Positions 12,641-23,660 of a DNA stretch of 64,000 bases are shown here, one piece after another. Within the stretch, counting starts at the first letter, position 1, and each line of letters starts with the position of its first letter. A program made the position numbers and the translations under genes. This stretch comes from Perkinsus olseni (lineage: Eukaryota; Perkinsozoa; Perkinsida; Perkinsidae): assembly GCA_013115135.1 (NCBI GenBank), contig JABANP010000093.1, forward strand, positions 85,419 through 149,418, given 5' to 3'. A model generated the notes under the pieces. That model saw only the letters and a list, made by a program, of their open reading frames with translations. It made no database searches and was not told the DNA's origin.

Positions 12641-13180
12641 GCTAGAAGAGATCCTAGAAGGAACCTAGAGATCAGTGATCAGTTTCTGCGGAAAAAAAAG
12701 CAACCGAACTTCTCTTTCAAGCGGTTCCCCGGCTGGCAGCCCCATTTGGCAGGCTCGGGTTGTTCTGCATCGGGCGTTTCGACTTCGCCAGGGCTGTGAG
12801 GGTGGTGCTTGTCACCACACACCGCATCAAGCAGCTCCTCGTGGTCATCAGAAGATGTCCACCGAGTGACCCCCTCAAACATCAGCTTCACGTCCTCCAC
12901 ACTCATCTTAACCCCTCCTCCGCCTCCCCTCGAGCCTCTTTCGTTACTGCCCTGATTGCTACCACCCATCAGTGGCAGAGAGTGCACAAAATCCTGAGGG
13001 TGATGCAGTGAGCCGCGGCATGGTGACAGGCCGCCAACCTCGAGTGAGATAACATCCTCCGGCGACCGCTCCTCATCGTCGTCCTCCTCCTCCTCCTCCT
13101 CCTCCTCATCGGGTGTCTGTCGTAACAGTCGGAACCCCGCGTCCATCACATCAGGATCTAGTGAGGCATTTGATGAGGCA
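12641..13180 (-). pseudogene. Direct partial copy of gene X fused to GH92 copy B
   Basis: The bases match about 16440-16990 in the same orientation. They carry LMGGSNQGSNERG, a Gly run, MSVEDVKLMFEGVTRW and an acidic Glu/Asp run encoded by the ctc repeat at 13081-13108. At 13180 the gene X sequence (ASSNASLDPDVMDAGF) joins directly to GH92 sequence. One 206-codon minus frame (13299-12679) crosses the junction, reading GH92 DNA in a non-native frame. No promoter or start evidence supports its use. Confidence 0.7.
13081..13108. repeat. CTC trinucleotide run
   Basis: About nine tandem cct/ctc units are present. On the minus strand they encode an acidic Glu run in the gene X fragment; the gene X counterpart near 16890 is shorter. 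Confidence 0.8.
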
Positions 13181-14301
13181 TCATCGACTGTCTCTCCCCA
13201 GGCGACGGCCACGTTGGCAGCCAGCCTGCCTCCTCGTATGCGTTGACCCAGCCTTCGAGTAGCCGAGCAAGAACGTCCGGTGCCGCCAAGTCCAGCCAAA
13301 CATAAACCGTGTTATAGGAGTCCCAGAAACCACTGTCAGCCGCCAGCTCCCCGGGATGCACTCGCCCTGTATAAGGACTGTAATGCACCCTCGTGTCGGT
13401 TTCGTTGAGCTCAGTTAGTAGGCGTGGGAAGAGGAGAGATCGGTAGTAGTTGGTGTAGAAGGTGCGCCGAATATTGTAGCTTCCCTACGAAGGTTTAGCC
13501 ACGCCTGCGCCTCCGAGATGAAGGAAGTGGCAACCCGGATTGTTACCCGAGATTGAACCCGAGATTGTTACTACCAGCTACGTCGAAGCTTAGCACGGCA
13601 TCGCGAGAGAGTGAGGTATCGAGCATCACGGAGACCGGCAGAGGCTTGGCGTCAATAACAACGAACATTCGGAAGTTGGCTGGGACGCCGCCTGAGTTCA
13701 CGTTGGTGGTGAATGCGATCCTCGACACTTCATCCGGCTTCGACAACAAGACGAGGTCTCTAGAGTTTCTAAAAATAATTTGTTTCTTTCCTTCAGAGAC
13801 GAAACGAAAACGCAGAGCCGCCGCATGGTCCGTCGGGGTCATCTCAGTCACGACGTAACCACAGGCAGCAACAGGGGGACTGTTGACCAAGGAGGTGCGG
13901 AAGTAGTATGGCCTGTATACGGTTTGATCTGGCCGGAAGAAGCTCGCCCCGGGTAGCGTTATGAAAGAGGTGATAGGAGTTTCCACTTTTGGCAGTATGA
14001 GGAAGTAGCCGTAGTCGCTTATCCACCACGAGGGCTGATGAGTGCACAGAATACCGTAGAAGTCAGATGATGCTGGAGAGAAATCAAGACGGCCATCGCG
14101 CATCGTGGTAGCCACAGACCAATGATTGAACCCGAAGGGCCTTGCCATGAGGGGCATGTTGCCCCCCGTAGAAATGTCGTAGTTATTAGTGGTACCCGCC
14201 AGAACGTTGGCCATCTCCGATGGGGACTCTGCACTCGGGGCCCGATGAGACAAGGTGAAGCACGCAAGAAGTAGAAAGCTCCGGCCAAGTCGAGTATCCA
14301 T
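13181..14301 (-). pseudogene. GH92 copy B, truncated
   Basis: The ATG at 14301 and signal peptide are preserved (MDTRLGRSFLLLACFTLSHR), as is most of the N-terminal beta domain. Near 13480 about 105 bases present in copy A (around 3090-3195) are missing, so the segment before FYTNYY is gone. Next to this, around 13535-13570, copy A's sequence is replaced by a short duplicated string (cccgagattg twice). The 3' end stops at 13181, after WPSPGERQS, where it runs into gene X sequence, so all catalytic C-terminal exons are absent. A functional mannosidase is very unlikely. Confidence 0.85.
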
Positions 14302-14563
14302 TTCGAAGAAGTCCCCTGCATAGAAGGAGGGTCACCCCAAAGCAGCGGAGCCGGGGCCGAACACAATGCAGAAGGCTCACACGGGAAGACGACAAACAGT
14401 ATCAGCAGGAGTCAAACCATACAAACAAGGCAAAGGTCGGTCTCTAATGCTACAGCAATGATGACTAGTATAATAGTTAGAAGCGCTAGACAGTCGTGGT
14501 CGGGGCCTCTGACCTGAAAAGTTGAGAGCACCGAGGAGGAAATGCCGATGAAGGATGGATTTC

Positions 14564-16062
14564 TCACGATTCTGGGACCGGCGTGGCGAGGCTCGGCTTT
14601 GCGTCGGAGCCCGCCAGAAGCGTATCGTTCAGCCAAGCATCGAAACTAGCGTGCCCCTGAAGGAACGCACGCTGGCCTCGGAAACGGTTGAGGGAGCCGA
14701 GCCGAGTTACATAGAAACAATCCTCTGGCGTCATTCCCGTCGCCTGAAGGAATGCTTCCACACACTCCGGATCAGCCCAATCGACCAAGCTGATGAGCTT
14801 GTAGTACTCCGCCTGAGACGAGAGGCCAATAAAGACCATCTCGCGGCGGCGGCGAGGAGGAGGACATACCATGCCTTCCGAAGTTCGTTTCAGCAGCTCC
14901 GTCGAGCTCAACTCCGGGTCGATCGCATCAGATACCTCGTCGGTCTGGTCAGCGGCAGCCTTCGGGACCAGCGTTCTCTTAGGCGAGGACGCTTCATCCG
15001 GAGCGACAATGTCGTTGTAATTCCGGAATTCGTTAACAGACGGAGCGTAGTCGGTGGTGCCGCTGGTGAAGTCCAGAACGAGTCCTGACAGGCCACCAAC
15101 GAGCCATCAGCCTAGCGCCAGCGTGGAAGCGAGCTCGGCTACCCTCATCTCGGTGATTTTCGGCGTGCAAGGGAGAGGACAGAACCCAATCCTCAACGGG
15201 GCTAGTAGGCAAGAGGTTGTACGCCGTGGAGATGGCACTCATCGAATTCATCTTCAGCTTCTTGGGGTAGAAACTGGTTTTGTGAGGAGACATGAGCGCA
15301 CGGCCAAGATTCTAAGATACTCACCGAACCTGCTTCTTGAAGAGCTTATAGGCAACCTTCTGGATTTGCCGGTTGGGAGTTCGAAACATCTTCACCAGCG
15401 ATGAGAAGGAGCGGAACTGCACCAGGATCTTCCGCACTCTGAAACGGCCACGTCGAAGCAAAAACACTAGCTTCACGGCCTTCCTACCGCTCTGGTGAAT
15501 CCCTGCAGACGGCGTAAAGAACGCTGGCGGCCCTCCAGTATGATTCAGCTAGGGGCGATGGCATGGCGTTTTGCAATCTGAGGCGGAGCGATGCAAGGCG
15601 GTCTCACCAAAGGGCTTACGTCTCCGTTGCAGCGGTATCTCCCTCAGCCTCCCAGGGAACCCTGGATACTTTGTCGGCCGCCCGAAGGCATGGTAGGACA
15701 GGGGGCACATCGTAAGGCCCCACAGCTGTCTCATCAAGACCGTTCAGAATCTTCAGCATCACGAGAGCTCCGTTGTTCTCTACCCAGGGGACAATGCAGA
15801 GGGCGGGCAAATCGTGAGTTGACTCCTACTGCAGAAGGAATCCACTATAGTTTGGAAAAGTTGCAGAGAGATTTGACGGCTCCTCTTCAGCAGACACACG
15901 GCCATACCGGTCGCAGCTGCCGTTATGATATCGGAATGCCTGCAGGTGATGCTAGACGCTTCGGCCCAGAAAACCCGATCGGATTCACCGCTGCATCTCC
16001 TTCTCCTCCCTTGGCCGTCGTCGAAGGCAGGCACTAGCTAGAGTGGCCCCGTCGACCAGCAT
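14564..16062 (-). CDS. Predicted all-helical protein, intact copy B
   Basis: Function is unknown. The ATG at 16062 gives MLVDGATLASACLRRR, although codons upstream (NFTIEEL) are open and may belong to an earlier exon. The parts in order are: a helix-rich segment ending IVDSFC; ENNGALVMLKILNGLDET; VLPCLRAADKVSRVPWEAEG; MFRTPNRQIQKVAYKLFKKQ; an intron of about 52 bases with donor GTGAGTATCTTAG; FYPKKLKMNSMSAISTAYNL; and a last exon with SSTELLKRTSEGMV and SSQAEYYKLISLVDWADPE. The stop is at 14564. Periodic Leu/Ala helices resemble organellar RNA-binding helical-repeat proteins (FAST/RAP type), but no RAP motif was identified and this is a weak guess. The exon junction near 15120-15150 could not be resolved. 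Confidence 0.5.
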
Positions 16063-16439
16063 CAACTCTTCTATGGTGAAGTTCTGAAGCCAAGCAACGG
16101 GGAAGTAGCTAGGACTGCGGCCATGGATCGACTATACCGAGACGGGTGAGACGATTGGTGGCCCTTGATCGCCCTACCTCCGAATGGTCGCCTGAGTCTG
16201 CAGTGCTCCCACGGCCCTCGATCATCAAGAGTCTGAAGTCACACTACGTGAGCGGACCAAGCTTCCCTCGACGCCCTTGGCCTACCTGCTGCTGGAGTAT
16301 CAATCTGCGCTCAAGCGAGAGATCGATGGTGCTCGGGTACTCGCTGGGGTTCTTCGACGCCGACTGAGAACCATCACCTCCCCGGAACACTAGAGTCGAC
16401 CCCTTACAAGGCTCAGCTGCTGTAGAGTCGAAAACAGGC

Positions 16440-19080
16440 TGTCTAGCTTAGGCATGAGACACTGGAAGAACCTAGAGATCAATGATGAACTTCTGAGAAC
16501 AAGTAGCAACCGAACTTCTCTATCAAGCGGTTCCCCCGGCTGGCAGGCCCCCACGAGAGGCTCGGGCTTGCTCTGCATCGGGCGTGTCGACCTCGCCAGG
16601 GCTGTGAGGGTGGTGCTTGTCACCACACACTGCATCGAGCAGCTCCTCGTGGTCATCGGCGGAGGTCCACCGAGTGACCCCCTCAAACATCAGCTTCACG
16701 TCCTCCACACTCATCTTGACCCCTCCTCCACCTCCCCTCGGGCCTCTGCCGTTATTGGCCTGACCGCTACCGCCCATCAGTGGCAGAGAGTGCACAAAAT
16801 CCTGAGGGTGATGCAGTGAGCCGCGACATGGTGACAGGACGCCAACCTCGAGTGAGATGACATCCTCCGGCGACGGCTCCTCATCGTCGTCCTCCGCCTC
16901 CTCGTCGACCGCCTGCCGCAACAGTCGGAAACCCCGCGTCCATCACGTCAGGATCTAGTGAGGCGTTCGATGAGGCCTCGGAGCTGGAGGTTATCACCGA
17001 GGACCTGAGAACAAGCTGACCAAGGAAGGACACTGGGAAACAGCCCTCACGAGTCATCATCATCCTCCTCCTCCTCTCCATCGTCTCTCCTCGAAGATCT
17101 ATTCCCCCCGGCGTTTTCATTCACCCAGGAAGACGGTTGCCGACGGCCTCTCTCCCCGCGCCGGGTCGGTGGAGCCGCCGGGACCCTCACGCCGTTACAC
17201 CAATACCCTCTGCTCAGCGCACGTTTTGTCTGTGCCTGAACACATAGGCGCATCACCGAGCCTGCGTGGATGCCTTCAACAGGTTACAGTGCGGTCCTCC
17301 CAGTTGGGCATCAGGTGCTTCACCAACTGCTGGATGGAGAACCGACTCTCCGCATCGCTTTTCTGTACGCGCGTGAGACCCATGCGGTACTTGACCAGGC
17401 CTCGGGCTTTCAAAGAGAGGAACCTAGCGAGCCAGGCGATGGGCGCGCACCCACCGAGGGACGACCTCACCGTGTGTAGATGTCAGCTAGAGGTGTCGAG
17501 TTCCTCCTGAGGAACTCCTCCTCGGCGGCGTGGAAGGCGTAGGAGCGCAGGAATCTATCCTGGAGGAGAAGCAGGGGGTCCGCGAGGAGGCCTGGCCTCG
17601 GGACTCTACCTGGTAATCGTTGATGATACTGAGGGCCTCTCGGATGGGCGTAGGCCTCCTACAGCCATGCTTGGTGTGGATGTAGTTCTCGTGGAGGCAG
17701 AGGACGACGAAGGCCTGAAGCATCCTGCAAGGGGCGATGATGATGGGAGGCGGGCTGACTTGGAAGTCCTTCAACTTGGGCTCGGAGGCCGGGAACTCCC
17801 CTAGAAGGACGCTGCACTCTGTCTGGGATGCCGCTTGGAGAGTGCGGACGGACTTCCGGCATTGACGCAGATCTACACGACAGAAAGTGTGGGATTGCAC
17901 GGTCGATGATAGGCTCACCCCTCTCAGGGAGTGTTGGGCGTCATGAGGAAGAGCCACCGATCAGGCGCATCGAGGATGGCCTTCCAAAGCAGCAGGTCGC
18001 ATAGGAGGAGCTGAGGGGTGCATCGAAGAGAACGGGGAGACTTCTCCTGGCTCACACCTTCCGTATTGGCAGCTCCCGGAGGTCCAGTGCGAACCGTGAC
18101 GCGAAGGTCAGTACTTCCACTAACGACCGTTCCCCCTCTCCATCATCAGTCTCTTCACACGGAGAGGGCTGAGCGAAAAGACCAGGTGCTAGACTAGGCC
18201 AGTGAATATTCCCTACTGTCTCCTGAGGGCCCACCCACCACTTCGTGAGATGAGCCCACAAGGCACTCCTCTGCGAAGTCCGGACGATGCAGATTGAAAA
18301 GCACGCAGACGTATATTATGTTGAAGCAGCATCGGAGCTCTCTAGCCAGTAAGAGCTCGCACCTGATAACGGTTCATTGTTTCCTTGGGCGGCACTCAGG
18401 CACTCACGGGCGGGGGTCTTCCGGCAGATACCCAGCATCGCGCTTACGGGTGAGCATGTAGGCCGAGTCTGAAGGCACGACGACTGATACAGGCAACTTG
18501 ACCGGGTGGTACTGACCTAGCAGCTTGTCGAGGAGCAGGACCATACACCGCAGGACTCCCTTCATGGTAGAACATCTCGCTGGCACTGCGCATCAAGGGG
18601 AACGAGGGTGTCGCAGGGCGAATCCTCAGCGAGCGAGCAGCCAAAACTAATATACCTGGAGGGAGCCGGTGAGCGGACACGCGCCATCCTCCCATCGGTC
18701 GCTCACTGTAAGGCCATCAGAGTGTCCACTCTGAGCCATTGTCCTCTCTCTACAACGGGGTCGTCCAACATGCCGTCTAGTGACTCCACTAGCAGGGCTA
18801 GGCATCTGGCCACCACATCCGATATGTCATCAGAACCCAAGGACTCGCACAGCCGAGCGAAGCTCTGGCGGCCAAGGAAAAGGTCCTGAACGACGAGACT
18901 AAATTTGAAAGAATCCGAAGGACATTGAATACCTGTATTTCCGTGTGCCAGAGGTACTCGTCAATCAGATAGAGAGCTTCTAGATCTGAAACGGCGCCAT
19001 CTTGGGAGCTGGCGATCAGAAGACGATGTTCTCGACGGTGACGTGTCCGGCTTGGGCGAGGACGGCTGCAGGAAGCTGCC
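16440..19080 (-). CDS. Gene X: multi-exon conserved protein, function not recognised
   Basis: The minus-strand exons in order are: SSQDGAVSDLEALYLIDEYL (about 19000); a roughly 34-base intron; LFLGRQSFARLCESLGSDDI and LALLVESLDGMLDDPVVERG; SASEMFYHEGVLRCMVLLLD; a 33-base intron; VPSDSAYMLTRKRDAGYLPE; an intron of about 45 bases; ELRCCFNIIYVCVLFNLHRP; APCRMLQAFVVLCLHENYIH; INDYQDRFLRSYAFHAAEEE; KSDAESRFSIQQLVKHLMPN; and finally an acidic and Gly-rich tail with MSVEDVKLMFEGVTRW. The central part is strongly helical with buried Leu/Cys, suggesting an ARM/HEAT-like or scaffold protein. The start codon was not fixed. Pieces of this gene are found at four other places in the first 20 kb, so it is a hot spot for duplication. 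Confidence 0.55.
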
Positions 19081-19779
19081 ACCTAGACACTCAAGAGTTC
19101 GACATCAAATCTAACTGGAGCAGCAAGTTTACTCTTCCTGCGAGTTGATGGTGATGGATGTCCTGGCGAGGCCGAGGTCATCAAACTCAGGAGAGCTGGG
19201 GATGATGAGCTGACGTCGTCAACGCCATCAACCCGTGGTCTAACTCCAACGCGACACGCCTGAACATTTTAGAAGCCTTCCCCCATGAGGCGAGGTGCAC
19301 ATCGCTTCGGCAGATAGTGCAAGACAATGCCAGAGGTGCCCCTCGATGAGGTAGAGAACTCCCATATGTAACATGGCGCCATCTTAGGGATGATGAAGAG
19401 AGGACTACGCCTTCGATGGAGGTGTGTTCGGCTCAGGCCAACTCGGCTGAAACGGGCTGTCACCTGCATGCATCACCACCGGCATCAAATTCGACAGTAG
19501 CGGAATCACCCTTGCCGCACGTAGATGGTTAGAAGAGGCTGACAGCTTCAGGCTCTGGGCATTAAACTTAAGATAAAGATGATGACTAAGCCGAACTCAT
19601 CACTGAGGAGTGATGCGCTGGTACAACTGCAGCGGGACACGGTTATCGAGATCGAAGCAGCTACTTGAACTCCTCAGGCAAGTTCATTCAAACCGAAGCC
19701 AAAACAGGGGTTGGGCTATGTGGTATTTCTATAGCATATGTCTGGTAATCAGCGTCGTTGGACCCGACGACATTGATAG
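19081..19779. other. Decayed second copy of the gene X 5' exon
   Basis: Around 19300-19420 the minus strand repeats part of the 5' exon region of gene X (compare 18970-19045: gcgccatcttggga against gcgccatcttaggga, and the following gaagacgatgttctcgacgg type sequence), but stops interrupt it. The rest has no supported gene. Confidence 0.5.
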
Positions 19780-20190
19780 TTACGGAATCTCAGGCAGAGA
19801 GCCTGAACGATCGCAATCGGACACAAAGAAAGTTCTCCTAAGCGAAGACCTGAAGCAGATGATGTAGTGACATGTAGTTTTCTTGTTGATCTCGAGGCAT
19901 CTCCTTCAGCTCTGCTCGCCATGCAGCGGGGAACTCTCGTCTCATTACGGAGTCGTCCCCGATTGCCGGGAAACCACGACTACCTGGGTCAACCAGGGAG
20001 CCTGTATATCCTCAGGATATACAGGCTCCCTGGTTGACATATTTGACGGATATTATCCTGTACCTGCCCAAGAGAACCATCAACCGTCCACCGATATACG
20101 AGTTGGATTAAACCGAGAACGAATCAATGCAGGATTGGTAATCTCTCGTTGGGATGACTGGGAGATGTAGTTCCTCGGTAGGGGACGATC
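19780..20190 (-). pseudogene. Left copy of dispersed repeat, decayed gene Y fragment
   Basis: Aligns over about 400 bases with 24045-24440 in the same orientation (both contain ctgaacgatcgcaatcgga and attacggagtcgtccccgat). The right copy holds an open minus frame (MVVFPAIGDDSVMRREFLAA). Here the equivalent frame is broken and an extra inverted segment has been added at 20013-20062. It is a degraded paralogous piece. Confidence 0.65.
19988..20038. repeat. Perfect inverted repeat, 25-base arms, 1-base centre
   Basis: Arm 1 is 19988-20012, the centre is C20013 and arm 2 is 20014-20038, with no mismatch. The right paralog near 24250-24275 has arm 1 (with small differences) but no arm 2. Confidence 0.95.
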
Positions 20191-23100
20191 ATCGACTCAG
20201 AAGTATCGCCTCCACGAGCTCGGACGTCGGAACAGTTATAACTTGAGCGTTCGGAGGAACAAAAAAAGATCACCAGAGCGCGCGCAATAACACGCAAAAA
20301 ACAACTGGCAAAGCAGAGAATCCTGGCTCGGGACACATTCACATGGCCCGGTTGCAAGCGTGTGCAACACTCACCTGGAGGCATGACTCATACCACAGTC
20401 TGCCGGAGCCCTGAGCCGCAGTTTTGCGTTTACATCTGTGATAGGCTAAATCGTAATCTACCATGACTATCCTTTGTTGTAGTAGACAATACCCCGTATC
20501 TTTGGATGCGGTTGCAACCCATAGCACGCATTCCATATCCAACAAACTCCCTCGGTGGGAAACGGGTCGCCGTCGAAGTGCTGTTACGGCACTACCGCAC
20601 TACCGTAGTACTACTACGCAAGTCAAGATATGTTTTACGCACTACATAGAGCCACGTAATTCACATGATGTGAAGAAGGCAAGCGACGAATGCGAGAGAT
20701 GCTTCCCGCTCCCCAACTGACCAGTAGGAGGCAGAACGACCCCTGAGTGAAAAGGAGATCTGCCACTGTTTGCTGAACACGACTGTTCACAGCATACCGT
20801 TCACTCAACGTGAGACGCCATTCTCTTTTCGACGTGTTCGCGGCAGCCCTCCAGCGCTCCGACCAACTCCTCCATACGCCTACTGTCAGCAGAGTGCCTG
20901 AGCCAGACTAGGTCCGAAAAAGCTAACAGATGAGCCTGGATGTTACTCTCGAATGAGGCCCATGGCATATTCGAAGAAGTACATCACCTCGTTTTTAGCC
21001 GCCATCCGACTGGTATTTATCGCCGCTCCGTCGATAGGCTAAGCTTCGTCGACGAAGAAGCTTAAAGAAATGTCCTACCTCTTCGCCACCCTCCTCCGCA
21101 TATTCGTATAGCTGCTCCACAACAACTCCAGGGGAGCTGTCGTGAGGGAACCCTTCCAGCACGAGCTGCGTCTGAGGCACTCGTTAGCATGAGTTATGCT
21201 TACGTGGGCGGCCCACCTAGTGGGATCCAGACTAGGACGATGATCGTCCAACAACCCAAGAATTCTTTGATAATAAAGAGCGCCGATTACCTGGAAAATT
21301 TCGCCTGAACTAGACACCAGTGGATATATAATGAATCTTCTCGAATCCATCTTCGGACTGACACCCCGGGACATGCAGCGTGGGTTGTAACCAACTCGTC
21401 GCTGTCGAGTAACTCGGATGACGGAAGGTGGCAGCCTGGTGGATCTTCCAGGTCCGAGTAGGTGTGTGGCGGAATTGTCAACATGCTCATTTGTCTGAGG
21501 CAGGGTTCAACGAGCTGGCCCCACCGCCAACTCGCCCGGTGCTTACCTGTATCCCTGCAACCTGTAGCATACTACTCCGACGGCTTCGCACTAAGCGCTG
21601 TATCACCACTGCCGCATTATAGCTCTTAGACAGGTCAGTGTCCCACTCGGTAGGCCTAAAGAATCGAGACGTAGAGTACAATGGCGCGATCGAAGATCCT
21701 ACCCGTTGACGTCAGAAGCAACTGTTGCTGTTACATCGGATGTTACATCCGCTTGCAGCTCTCGGCGTGCTCTTCTGAGTACTTTTGTCACGAGCTGTGT
21801 TATGAAGGCTTCAAGATTGTCCCAGATTTCCTCCCACGCGTCCATAGGAAGTTAATATTCTTAACAAGGCTGCAAAGTAATTGGTAGTGACTACCGGGTA
21901 GTCATACAGCTGCGGTAAGTCTCCGTCTGAAACTCTCAAACTCTGAGAGTAACGCATGCCGGTGTGCAGCTTCAATGGTTCTATCAGATACCACTTGGTT
22001 ATCTGATAATATCCAGGATCCTAGACCAGGAACTTCCTCACAGGAAGACCAACTCTAACACAGCTCCGGTTGCCCCGCTCTAGACTATTTACCCGTCTAT
22101 TACAAATTTTCTAAAACTCATAGCCATGATCGTGTGAGGACAAAGCCAGCACTGCATGATGAACTACTAGCCAAGGGATCGATCAGGACGTCTGATCAGT
22201 CCGTATCGACCCCTCGATTTCTGACTGCTCTCACATCTTCTCAGAATCAGGGGACAACATCAACCTGAAAACGAAAATAAGGAACCGACCTAGCCGAGCG
22301 ATACCAACTACCCTGTGACTTGGTGCCGAGACAACCACTCTTGGGCGTACCGAGTCAGATCCTACCCGTGGTACAGGTCTAGGCCAAATCTGTATGCGGC
22401 AATCATCAATGTTAATAAATATTGGGCTGTTCGATCCCAGCGTGAGTGAAGCCTGACACAACGCTGATCGATAGGAAAGCTCCGGCTGCATACTACGTAC
22501 CACGTTGCCCGTCTCCATACCATTGGTTATCCTCCCTCTCATCTCACTTTGATTCCGTTTCGGGAAGATACATATCATGGATTGTCGCGACCACGGTGAA
22601 GGCCTAGACCCCTGTTCTTCGGCTCCATTTGGGACAAGATTATCGACGACGACGTGGGTGGATGCGAACTGTGTGGACGACGTTCGAACCGCCTCCTGGT
22701 CAGGCTCCTCCAGAGTCCCGGGGCGGGATGGTGTCGATGCCAGAAGAGCCAGTTCCGCCGTTGACTAGCATTTGAACGGTATCCTGCAGCTACAGAAGTG
22801 GAGGGAGCAGTACAGGCGTCTCAGGCCACCGCCGCGGTGACACCGCGTAGTGGCTGCACGGTTCCCGATGAGAGCTTACGACGCACACGATTCGAGGAGA
22901 AAGGCCTATGAAAGCTTCCCAGTCGACCCTTGAACTACACGAAGCAATAAACATCAGAGTTCGCATCTCCTAGCTGTCGTTGTGAGTGGGAATCTTCCAA
23001 CAGAAGTAAAACTTGCTCTCTAAACATGCTTGACAGAATATTCGTGCTCGAGCGCTACCCCAAGGCGGCGCACGCCGTACGGCCTAGGGGAAGGTTGGCA

Positions 23101-23660
23101 GCGCTCGAACATTTAGGGCGGCGCTCGCCACGGCAATAGATTAGCATCGCGCACTCACTCGCCCAATCATACGTATCGGCGAAGAAATCGACTCTTTCGG
23201 GCCCCGTCTACGCTGAACACCATCCACGCTTGATTTTCGGGCTGCCTAATCGATGATATTTTCCCCAATTCGCACGAGCTGCGCATCTTGCAGACTTCGT
23301 TTGCGAACCCTTCGATATTTCAATCAGTTTGGAAAACGATTTCCTGCAGCTGAGTAGACCTAAGAGTCCTTAAGTTAAGATGGCTTCGCATACATGCTTT
23401 CGGCCCCCATGCTACGGCATCACAGAACGCATGAAATCCCACTGGGATCGTCACCATAACCAACATATCGTCTCGTCGCACTATTTGGAACTCCCATCTG
23501 AACAAGATTCAGTTTGACACCCAGATCGGACCTGAGCGACATTACTCTTCTTGAGTTGATGGTCGGGCCGATCCCACTGACGCGAGAGCGGCTAATTCTG
23601 AATTCGTAATTCACGATACAACCGCAACGCGACACGAATCGCGATTCCAAATGTACCACT
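20191..23660. other. Gene-poor stretch, nothing supported
   Basis: No frame longer than about 115 codons shows family motifs, splice-linked continuation or compositional bias. Small local hairpins occur (for example around 21035-21065). Base composition is not obviously different from the flanks. Confidence 0.5.

Larger units (their letters stand above)
13181..16540. repeat. Segmental duplication, copy B
   Basis: This is the partner of 2809-6345 in the same orientation. Unlike copy A, its right end continues into what appears to be the native gene X, so copy B may preserve the original right-hand junction. Confidence 0.9.

Noticed and set aside
16440..19080. Possible assignment of gene X to STRIP, cullin or another helical scaffold family
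   Set aside because: Only short vague resemblances were found; no diagnostic motif aligned over a useful length.
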